A DNA stretch of 11,414 bases from Azonexus sp. (GTDB taxonomy: Bacteria; Pseudomonadota; Gammaproteobacteria; Burkholderiales; Rhodocyclaceae). The notes beneath the pieces were generated by a model. It did not search any database and was not told the DNA's origin. It worked only from the letters and a program-made list of their open reading frames with translations. The translations under genes were made by a program, and so were the position numbers. The stretch is from assembly GCA_031285115.1 (NCBI GenBank), contig JAITWU010000227.1:1-11414 (forward strand), given 5' to 3'. Of this stretch, positions 4,191 to 11,414 are shown one piece after another; the stretch's first letter is position 1; every line of letters begins with the position of its first letter.

Positions 4191-7100
4191 ATGAACAAAT
4201 CGTACAAAACCGTTTTCAACAAAACCCTGGGCGTGTGGCAGGCGGTGGCGGAAATCGCCAAATCGCAGGGGAAATCAAAAAACACTATCACCCCCCCCCA
4301 TGCCATAGCGGATCGTAATGACAATGGGCTTTCTTCCCTCGCTGCGCTCTTAAAACACCTCTCTCTGGACGGGAGGGGAACTGCGGCGGGGTTTGTGCCG
4401 AGGATGGCGCTGGCGGCGTTGTTTGGCGCTTTAACCATCGCCAGTCCCGCCTGGGCGGCTGGCGGCGCGGGCGGTACTGAAGCGCAGGTGCTGGGGGGTG
4501 GCGCGGCAGGGGGAGCGGATACTTTTGCCGATGCGACGGCTGGCGTTGCCGGTGTGGCCGGGAACGCGGCGACTTCCCCCGTTCTGGTCGGGGCGCGGGG
4601 CGGCGGCGGCGGCGGCACGGGCGTTGGCGGCGGCGGCGCGGGGGGAAATGGCGGCGGCGGCGCGGCGGGCGGCGACGGCACATCAGACGCCAGTGCGGGC
4701 GGTGGTGGCGGCGGCGGCGGCGGCAGCACGTATCTGACGACGACGACGGCATTCACCGTCATCGCCGATACCAGTGGCAAAAACGGCGGCAAGGGCGGCA
4801 ATGCCTATAAAGGGATCACCAACGGCAAGGCCAGCGGCGGCGGCGGCGGGGCGGGCGGTTACGGAATGATCCTGGTCAATGGCGTGGGGACTACCTTCAC
4901 CGTCAATAATGGCGTCACGCTCGGTGGCGGCAGCGGCGGCGCGGGTGGCGATGCGGTGATCGCCGATGGCGGTTCTTTGGATCTGCGTGGCGTCGGCGGC
5001 AACGGCGGCACGGGCGGCGGCGGTCTGTATGCGGCCACTGGCGGCGGCAGTATCGTCAACAACGGCGTCATCCAGGGCGGCGACGGCGGCAACGGCGGCA
5101 ACGTTGTCTTCGGCACGAACCATTCGATCATCGACTCCGCAGGCATGATAAGTGGTAGCGGCGGCAACGGCGGGGCGGGCATTCAGGCCAGCGGCAATGC
5201 AACGAGCGCCTTGAATATCGCCAACAATGGTTTGATCCAGGGCGGCGACGGCGGCGACAGCGGCACGCGCGAAGGTAGCGGTGCGTCCGATGGCATGGCG
5301 GGCACGGGCGGCTTTGGCATTGTCGGGAATTATTTAACCATCACCAACGCCGCCACTGGCACGATCGTGGGCGGCGCGGGCGGCCTGGGCGGCCTGGGCG
5401 GCCTGGAAGGCCTGGAAGGCGTTGGCGGTGTCGCCATTTCCGGCAGCGGCCTGAAGATCACCAACTACGGCGTGATCGAGGGCGGCGCCCCCGGCTCCAA
5501 GGATGCCGGACTGGCCCTTGACTTTCAGAGGTCAGACCCTGCCAGCGGCGGCGCCCCCAGCACACTGACCCTCATGAAGGACAGCAGCATCAGCGGCAAC
5601 ATCGGCGTGCACGGAAGTGTGTTGATCGACCTGACCGACAGCGGTGTTTCCAACACCGAGCTTGGCAGCGGCGACATCGTGCTCCACCAACAAACAACCA
5701 GCATCATGGGGACGGTCACGTTTGACATCGGCAACAACGACATCAATCTGGGCAACAAGATTACCGGCACGGGCAATATCATCATCAACACCTCGGGGGC
5801 GGGGGTGCTGACCCTGAGCGGCAACAGCACTTTCAACAATTTCCCCACAGAGGTCACTGGCTTCGACGTCTGGGGCGGTGTGACGATCCAGAAGGGCGAT
5901 GTAAAACTTGGCTCAGACAATGCCCTGGGGGGGACGGCATCGCGCTTGATCGTCAACGGCGGCACGCTTGATCTCAATAACCACAACGTCACCATCAACT
6001 CGCTTTCCGGCGCGGGCGGCGTCATCTTCACGTCAAACGCCGGTGGCAACACCCTGAACCTCGGCCCGGTCACAGCGCCTACCGTGAACACGACGTATGG
6101 CGGAAAATTCGGGACAGACCCGGCGGGCGGGCTGGTCAGCCTGGCCATCAACACCGATGGCGGCCCCAACTACGACGGCCTCCTCACGCTCACCGGCAGC
6201 GGCAGTCAACTGGACAAGATCAGTATTACCGAGGCGGGGGGCTTGACCCTCGGTATGAATGGCAAGTTGATTGCCGATACCGTCACCCTCGATGCAGGCA
6301 GCGATCCTTACAACTACGACACCGCGCAGGGGATATCCAGCGTCATACTCACCATCAATGCCAAGGCGCAACTCGACACGCAGATTTTTGACATGAGCGG
6401 CAAGGGGCAACTCAACGTCGGCATCGTTGCCAATCAACCCAGCATCATCGCCGAAACCGCCACGCTTGGCGGTATGCTCGGCATCAAGACTCTCCCCACC
6501 AGCATCACGCCCGCCACGGCGAGCGTGCTCCCCTCCATCCACGATACCTACACCCTGATCACGTCCAATAACGTCATCACCGGCGATTTCGATATCATCA
6601 CCTACACCGGCACTGGCAGCGGCGGCCTGCCCGACTATTTGGTGCACGCATTCAGCGGGGCGCTTGACGGGAGCGAGAAAAACTACGAGCTGACCGTCGG
6701 CTACGGCCTCAAATGGTTCGCCGGGGCGGAGTTCGGCAGCGGGACGTTTACGATCAGTGACACGAGCGCCGTGGACAACTTCGAGGTCGATGTGGTGCTC
6801 AATGACCAAACAGAAGGCGGCAACGTCGATTTTTCAGGTAACGCCAACAAATGGAACGGCAACAGCCTGACCAAGGCGGGGTCGTGGCCGGGGACATTGA
6901 CGCTCTCCAGGGTCAATACCTACACCGGGGCGACCACCATCAACGGCGGCGTACTGGCCTTGAAAGGCAGCGGCTCGATTGCCAGTTCGTCGCTGCTCAA
7001 GATTGTCGGCGGCACAGACTTCGATATATCCGCCGCCGACGGTGATGCTTCGATCAAGCGGCTGACCGGCGACGGCGGCGTGGTGCTCGGTAACAACACC

Positions 7101-10100
7101 CTGATCATTACCGGCGCCACCGCTGGCGATACTTTCAACGGCGTGATCTACAACGGCTCGGGCGGCCTGAAAATCAGCGGCGGCGATCAAACCCTCGGCG
7201 GCGCCCTCAAACATACCTATACGGGGGATACGACCATCGACAGCGGCGCGAGCCTGACGCTTGCCAACACCACTTCGCTGGCGAGCGGCAAGATCGTCGA
7301 CAACGGCGCCCTGATCTTCAGCCAGACGGGAAGCGCATCGAGCTTTGGCGGTCAGATCACCGGCAGCGGCGCGCTCACCCAGAACGGCGTGGCGACCAAT
7401 GTTCTGACCCTTTCCGGCGCTAACAGCTCAGTCGGCAGCGTGACGGTCACGGGCGGCACGCTGAAACTGGCGCAGACCGGCACATTCACCGCCGGGGCTT
7501 TCGCCAACAACGCCACGACGGCGATTGACGGCAATGCGCGACTGGTGGTGCATAACGATTCCAATGACGCCGTCTTTACCAACGCCTCCGGCAAATCCCT
7601 GAATGTCACCGTCAATACCACCGCCAACGGCAATGCCGAAGGCGGCGCAGCCATCATCACGGCTGATAAAGCCTCGCTCGATGGCGCCTTGACGCTGACG
7701 GGCCTCACCCTTCCGGGCAACATGAACAAGGCGAGCGACCTGGAGGGGGCTGGGACTACCACCCTCATCCACGCCACGAATGGCATCAGCGGCGACTTTA
7801 CGACGGTTAGCGCCGACACTGTCAGTTTGCCGGATTACCTCTCGCCAAATGGCTTCAAGAGCGCCGACGGCAACGACTACAAGGTCAGCTACGGCCTCAA
7901 ATGGTTCGCCGGGGAGAGGATCGGCAGCGGGACGTTTACGGTCAAGACGACGGATAGCGTGCCCAACTTTGAGGTCGACGTCGTGCTGGCCGACCAGCCG
8001 GGTGATTTTTCGACCAACGTCAACACGCCCAAGTGGGACGGCAAGAGCCTGACCAAGGCGGGCAATGGCGTCTTGACGCTCTCCAAAATCAACACCTACA
8101 CGGGGGCGACCACCATCAGCGGCGGCACGCTGGCCTTGTCGGGCAGCGGTTCGATTGCCGATTCTTCGGGCGTGGCGGTTGCCAGCGGCGCGACGTTTGA
8201 CATCAGCGGCGCGACCGGCGGGGCCAGCATCAAAAATCTCAGCGGCGGCGGCAGCGTGGCGCTTGGCGGTAAAACCCTGACCCTCGCGCCCGCTTCCGGC
8301 GGGAGTTTTTCCGGCGTCATCAGCGGTACGGGCGGCGGTTTGACTCTCGATAGCGACACTTTCACCCTCACCGGCGCTAATGCCTACACCGGGCTGACCA
8401 CCGTCAACAACGGCGCAATCCTCACCTTTGGCGGCAGCACCTCGGCGCTGACCGGCAATATCGTCAATAACGGCGCGCTGGTCTACAAGCAATCTGTCGA
8501 TTCCAGCATCAGCGGCGTGTTCTCCGGTACGGGCGCATTTGACCAACAGGGGACAAAAATCCTCACCCTCTCTGGCAACGGCAGTTCCATTGGCAATGTC
8601 TCGGTCAGCAGCGGCACCCTGGAATTTGCCCAAACCGGCAATTTCACCGCCACCAGCTTTACCAACAATGCGACGACGACGCTTGACGACAAAGCCCAAC
8701 TCGTCGTCCACAACACCACGAATAACGCCGCCTTTACCAGCAACGGCAGCAGCAGCGTGCTGAACATTACGCTCGGCAGCAATGTCGCCAATGGCAAGGC
8801 GCTGATTACGGCGGATACGGCGACCATCGGCGGCCAGCTCAACATCGCTGGCATCGGCGACGAAATCCTGGACTCGCTGCCGACTTCGACCAACGACCTG
8901 CCGCTGAAACTCGCTACCGTTCTGCAAACCACCGGCAGCACTGCCAATGGCGTCAGCGGCGATTTTGCCGCCGTCACTATCGGCAACTCGGCCAACCCGG
9001 CCGACTACCTCGCGATCAGCGGCGGCAAATCGGCTGATGGCAACGCCTGGCAGTTGAGCTACAGCCTCGCCTGGACGGCCAATGACGATAACGCCCACGG
9101 CGCTTTCACGCTGGGCGAAGGCGAGAGTTTCAATGTCGGCGTCGAACTCAAAGACCAAACCCCGACCAGCGGCAACGTCGCTGGCTGGAACGGCGCGGAT
9201 TTGACCAAAAACGGCGACGGCACGCTGATTTTGTCGAAGGACAACAGCTACACCGGCGTGACCACCATCAACGGCGGCACCCTGCAAATCGGCAATGGCG
9301 GCACGACGGGTTCCCTTGGTACGGGCAATGTGGTCAACAAGGGCACGTTGGCCTTCAACCGCTCCGACGCCATTACCATCAACAACGTGATTTCCGGCGC
9401 GGGCAAGCTCGAACAAAACGGCAGCGGCACGACGACGCTCGCCAATAACAACACCTACACCGGCGACACCACCATCAACGCTGGCAAACTGGTGTTGACC
9501 GGCAGCCTGGCCGGTAACGTCATCAACAAAGCCACTTTTGACAACGCCGGAACCGTTAGCGGCAACATCACCAACAACGCCAACGCCATCTTCAACCAGA
9601 CCGGCGGCAGTGTTGCTGGCAACCTCGCCAACAGCGGCACGGTCAACGCCAGCGGCGGCAGCTTTACGGGCGCGATTGCCAACAGCGGTATCTTCAACCT
9701 GACCGGCAATGTCGACTGGTCAAGCGGCAGTTTCACTAACAGCGGCACGGTGAACATGCTGGGCGACGCCAAAGGCAGCTTCACCAACAACGGCACCCTG
9801 GCCGTCGCCGCCGGAGATAACGTGACCCTCAACGGCGCCTACACGCAAAACGCCAGCGGCATTCTGCAAATCGGCCTCACCGACACCGCCACCTACGGCA
9901 AGCTCCAGGTCACGGGGACAGCCGATGTTTCGCAGGGCGTCATTCTGATCAAAGTCACCGACGACACCCTCCTCAAAAATGGCGACAGCTACCTCGGCCT
10001 CCTCAGCGCCACGGGCGGCATCACCGTTGGCAGCAACTTCCTGACTCAAACCAATGTCTGCGCCAACACCAAGACCAACGTCTGCGACACCAGCGCCCTG

Positions 10101-11288
10101 TGGGACTTCGTCGCGACGCTGGACAACAATACCCGGCTCGATCTCACCGCCCAACAAGCCACCACCATCAGCGAAACCATCCAGACCACGCAAATCGGCA
10201 CCCCTGCTCTGGGCGCTGCCGAAACCCTCGACCAACTGCAAACGGATAACAATGGCAGCGCCGACATGAAAGATGTCCTCAAAGCCTTTGGTCAACTCAC
10301 CACCCAATCACAAGTCGCCGCCGCCGCCGCCCAACTCACCCCCGGCGTCAACGGCGGCATGGCGCAAGCCACCGCCGGGGCGATCCAAAGTATCGGCAAC
10401 GTCATTCAGGCGCGGCAGGAATCGGCTCAGGGGCTGTCAGCCGGTGATGAGACGAAAGCCGGTTATCTCTGGATCAAGCCTTTCAGTTCCTGGGCCGATC
10501 AGGGGAAGCGCAACGGGGCCGATGGCTTTGACGGCAATACCTGGGGCGCGGTGCTCGGGGCCGACAGCCTGATCGACAGCCGCAGCCGTCTGGGCTTCGC
10601 CGTGGCTTATGCGCGGACGGACATCGACGGCAAATCGAATATTGCCGGTCACCATGCCGAGGTCGATACTTATCAGGCGATTGCTTACGGTAGCCACAGT
10701 CTCGATGACAGAACCGATGTCAATGTTCAGGTCGATGGCGGCATCAACGATAACAGCGGGCGGCGGCAGATTCGCTTTGCTGGCGTCAATCGCATCGCCA
10801 AAGCTGATTACACCGGCTGGAATGCCCACCTCGGTCTGGGTATCCGGCGGATGATGAATCTCGACGCAAAAACCACGATCACGCCCTTTGTCCGCGCCGA
10901 TTACACCTGGGTCGATAACCACGGTTATACCGAGAAGGGGGCGAATGCGCTCAATCTCAAGGTGAACAGCAAGTCGCTCGATGAATTGGTGTTGTCGGTG
11001 GGCGGCAAACTTAACTACGCCGTGAGCAAGGCGACCAGTCTGTCGGCCAATCTGGGGGTGGGTTATGACCTGATTGGCAAGGATACGTTGATTACTTCGA
11101 CTTTCGTCGGCGGTGGCAGCGCTTTTCAGACGGAGGGCGTCGGCCAACAGCGCCTGCGGACGAGAGGCGGGCTGGGGCTGACGACGGTGTATGACAACGG
11201 GCTGGAAACCTCGGTCAATTACGACATCGAGGCGCGTAGCCAATTCACCAATCAGAGTTTGTCGGTGAAGGTGCGGATGCCGTTTTAG
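4191..11288 (+). CDS. Giant type Va autotransporter with ESPR signal, Gly-rich and PATR-repeat passenger, C-terminal beta-barrel
   Basis: The product has 2365 residues and is predicted to be secreted through the outer membrane by its own barrel and displayed at the surface. Residues 1-30 (MNKSYKTVFNKTLGVWQAVA and on to GK) are a classic extended signal peptide region. A hydrophobic core at 72-89 (MALAALFGALTIASPAWA) ends in a signal peptidase site. The 41 residues between are an unusual spacer containing a poly-C tract. Residues about 90-450 are extremely Gly-rich (GGNGG, NNGVIQGGDGG). From about 550 to 1900 come beta-helix repeats of the PATR type (NTYTGATTINGGTLAL), including modules of about 390 residues. 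A linker follows (about 2010-2080), then the barrel (about 2090-2365, AGYLWIKPFSSW to VKVRMPF, ending in the expected aromatic residue). The only cysteines I see are C1957 and C1965. No protease or esterase motif was found; adhesion or biofilm formation is a guess. The gene is monocistronic as far as visible. Confidence 0.95.
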   Translation: MNKSYKTVFNKTLGVWQAVAEIAKSQGKSKNTITPPHAIADRNDNGLSSLAALLKHLSLDGRGTAAGFVPRMALAALFGALTIASPAWAAGGAGGTEAQVLGGGAAGGADTFADATAGVAGVAGNAATSPVLVGARGGGGGGTGVGGGGAGGNGGGGAAGGDGTSDASAGGGGGGGGGSTYLTTTTAFTVIADTSGKNGGKGGNAYKGITNGKASGGGGGAGGYGMILVNGVGTTFTVNNGVTLGGGSGGAGGDAVIADGGSLDLRGVGGNGGTGGGGLYAATGGGSIVNNGVIQGGDGGNGGNVVFGTNHSIIDSAGMISGSGGNGGAGIQASGNATSALNIANNGLIQGGDGGDSGTREGSGASDGMAGTGGFGIVGNYLTITNAATGTIVGGAGGLGGLGGLEGLEGVGGVAISGSGLKITNYGVIEGGAPGSKDAGLALDFQRSDPASGGAPSTLTLMKDSSISGNIGVHGSVLIDLTDSGVSNTELGSGDIVLHQQTTSIMGTVTFDIGNNDINLGNKITGTGNIIINTSGAGVLTLSGNSTFNNFPTEVTGFDVWGGVTIQKGDVKLGSDNALGGTASRLIVNGGTLDLNNHNVTINSLSGAGGVIFTSNAGGNTLNLGPVTAPTVNTTYGGKFGTDPAGGLVSLAINTDGGPNYDGLLTLTGSGSQLDKISITEAGGLTLGMNGKLIADTVTLDAGSDPYNYDTAQGISSVILTINAKAQLDTQIFDMSGKGQLNVGIVANQPSIIAETATLGGMLGIKTLPTSITPATASVLPSIHDTYTLITSNNVITGDFDIITYTGTGSGGLPDYLVHAFSGALDGSEKNYELTVGYGLKWFAGAEFGSGTFTISDTSAVDNFEVDVVLNDQTEGGNVDFSGNANKWNGNSLTKAGSWPGTLTLSRVNTYTGATTINGGVLALKGSGSIASSSLLKIVGGTDFDISAADGDASIKRLTGDGGVVLGNNTLIITGATAGDTFNGVIYNGSGGLKISGGDQTLGGALKHTYTGDTTIDSGASLTLANTTSLASGKIVDNGALIFSQTGSASSFGGQITGSGALTQNGVATNVLTLSGANSSVGSVTVTGGTLKLAQTGTFTAGAFANNATTAIDGNARLVVHNDSNDAVFTNASGKSLNVTVNTTANGNAEGGAAIITADKASLDGALTLTGLTLPGNMNKASDLEGAGTTTLIHATNGISGDFTTVSADTVSLPDYLSPNGFKSADGNDYKVSYGLKWFAGERIGSGTFTVKTTDSVPNFEVDVVLADQPGDFSTNVNTPKWDGKSLTKAGNGVLTLSKINTYTGATTISGGTLALSGSGSIADSSGVAVASGATFDISGATGGASIKNLSGGGSVALGGKTLTLAPASGGSFSGVISGTGGGLTLDSDTFTLTGANAYTGLTTVNNGAILTFGGSTSALTGNIVNNGALVYKQSVDSSISGVFSGTGAFDQQGTKILTLSGNGSSIGNVSVSSGTLEFAQTGNFTATSFTNNATTTLDDKAQLVVHNTTNNAAFTSNGSSSVLNITLGSNVANGKALITADTATIGGQLNIAGIGDEILDSLPTSTNDLPLKLATVLQTTGSTANGVSGDFAAVTIGNSANPADYLAISGGKSADGNAWQLSYSLAWTANDDNAHGAFTLGEGESFNVGVELKDQTPTSGNVAGWNGADLTKNGDGTLILSKDNSYTGVTTINGGTLQIGNGGTTGSLGTGNVVNKGTLAFNRSDAITINNVISGAGKLEQNGSGTTTLANNNTYTGDTTINAGKLVLTGSLAGNVINKATFDNAGTVSGNITNNANAIFNQTGGSVAGNLANSGTVNASGGSFTGAIANSGIFNLTGNVDWSSGSFTNSGTVNMLGDAKGSFTNNGTLAVAAGDNVTLNGAYTQNASGILQIGLTDTATYGKLQVTGTADVSQGVILIKVTDDTLLKNGDSYLGLLSATGGITVGSNFLTQTNVCANTKTNVCDTSALWDFVATLDNNTRLDLTAQQATTISETIQTTQIGTPALGAAETLDQLQTDNNGSADMKDVLKAFGQLTTQSQVAAAAAQLTPGVNGGMAQATAGAIQSIGNVIQARQESAQGLSAGDETKAGYLWIKPFSSWADQGKRNGADGFDGNTWGAVLGADSLIDSRSRLGFAVAYARTDIDGKSNIAGHHAEVDTYQAIAYGSHSLDDRTDVNVQVDGGINDNSGRRQIRFAGVNRIAKADYTGWNAHLGLGIRRMMNLDAKTTITPFVRADYTWVDNHGYTEKGANALNLKVNSKSLDELVLSVGGKLNYAVSKATSLSANLGVGYDLIGKDTLITSTFVGGGSAFQTEGVGQQRLRTRGGLGLTTVYDNGLETSVNYDIEARSQFTNQSLSVKVRMPF
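4291..4299 (+). repeat. Homopolymeric C9 tract in the signal-peptide coding region
   Basis: Nine consecutive C encode the end of T34, P35, P36 and the first base of H37. Loss of one C gives a TAG stop after 38 residues; gain of one gives TAA after 42 residues. Both fall before the hydrophobic core and passenger, so slipped-strand errors would switch the protein off. The present length is the in-frame (on) state. Confidence 0.8.
5382..5417 (+). repeat. 9-bp in-frame tandem repeat, four units
   Basis: GGCCTGGGC twice then GGCCTGGAA twice, in frame as GLG-GLG-GLE-GLE (residues about 398-409). Copy changes would lengthen or shorten the Gly-rich region by three residues without breaking the frame. 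Confidence 0.75.
6702..9500 (+). repeat. Tandem passenger modules of about 1.17-1.19 kb
   Basis: The marker YGLKWFAG or YSLAWTAN starts at 6702 (residue 838), 7890 (residue 1234) and 9060 (residue 1624), spacings of 396 and 390 codons. Each is followed in the same order by a GxFT segment, an (F/V)xVxVxLxDQ segment, a W(N/D)GxxLTK segment and a PATR motif. The first two modules go on to share an xxLVVHN segment and, before the next marker, a GDF...DYL...KSADGN closing segment; the third diverges after about 9500. The first two starts share 25 identical bases; the third is more diverged. A partial closing segment before 6702 (GDF...LPDYL...DG) suggests an older first module. Confidence 0.85.
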
Positions 11289-11414
11289 AGGGGGGGTGAA
11301 GTGGTTATCGTTGTCTTGAAGCGGTTGCGTTTTACATGCTCACACCCGCATCTTGGCGCAGCGACATCCGGTACAACCCGCCCCCCCTTTACGTTTTAAC
11401 CCGGGGACATTGTT
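11289..11414. other. Region 3' of the autotransporter gene; no gene seen
   Basis: Seven G (11290-11296) directly after the stop and seven C followed by TTT (11381-11390) could pair as an 8-bp stem around an 84-nt loop, a weak terminator candidate. Between them lies copy B of the 48-bp repeat. No coding frame of note starts here. Confidence 0.4.
11321..11368 (+). repeat. 48-bp interspersed repeat, copy B (3' of the autotransporter gene)
   Basis: GCGGTTGCGTTTTACATGCT and its continuation match copy A (minus strand 3084-3037) at about 40 of 48 positions. It starts 33 bp after the stop codon, in the same orientation relative to the upstream gene as copy A is to the cytochrome c' gene. Confidence 0.8.

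Noticed and set aside
4133..4801. Minus-strand proline-rich open frame
   Set aside because: The poly-Pro runs are just the complement of the Gly codons of the autotransporter.
7428..9416. Minus-strand open frame of 662 codons opposite the autotransporter
   Set aside because: It is an antisense shadow of the repeat-rich passenger: no start signals, no domain, and its repeats mirror those of the real gene.

Overview
The window reads as a GC-rich proteobacterial chromosome segment. It is most likely betaproteobacterial, perhaps Rhodocyclales-like. This rests on the gene content (ComEC start, Na/Pi symporter, cytochrome c' with a b561-type cytochrome, ESPR-type autotransporter) and on GC-rich hairpin repeats between genes. 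The taxonomic call is an inference from general resemblance, not from a database match.

Layout. (1) 1-221, minus strand: the first 73 codons of a ComEC-like DNA-uptake channel, cut by the window edge. (2) 222-504: divergent intergenic region with a degenerate hairpin and a TATAAT box close to the next start. (3) 505-2280, plus strand: a Na/phosphate cotransporter with a PhoU-like tail. (4) 3538-2208, minus strand: a probable two-gene unit encoding periplasmic cytochrome c' followed by a membrane cytochrome b561. The genes are separated by hairpin repeats, and the unit has a readable promoter and ribosome binding site. The last 73 bp of the b561 gene overlap the 3' end of the Na/Pi gene tail to tail. 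(5) 3604-4190: a gene-free stretch holding a compact, non-coding, inverted-repeat element (about 307 bp, MITE-like, bracketed by direct repeats), then an AT-rich leader. (6) 4191-11288, plus strand: one giant (2365-residue) type Va autotransporter. It has an ESPR signal peptide, a Gly-rich N-terminal passenger, a passenger of PATR-type beta-helix repeats built from about 1.2-kb tandem modules, and a C-terminal beta-barrel. (7) 11289-11414: downstream region carrying a second copy of a 48-bp repeat also found just after the cytochrome c' gene.

Most striking points. A run of nine C lies inside the autotransporter signal-peptide coding region, and losing or gaining one base brings an immediate stop, so this looks like a phase-variable surface protein. 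The passenger has grown by tandem duplication of modules of about 390 residues. The element at 3623-3929 contains nested hairpins with a compensatory base change. The cytochrome pair probably works together in nitric oxide handling or electron transfer at the periplasmic face. The other genes have no obvious functional link to each other.
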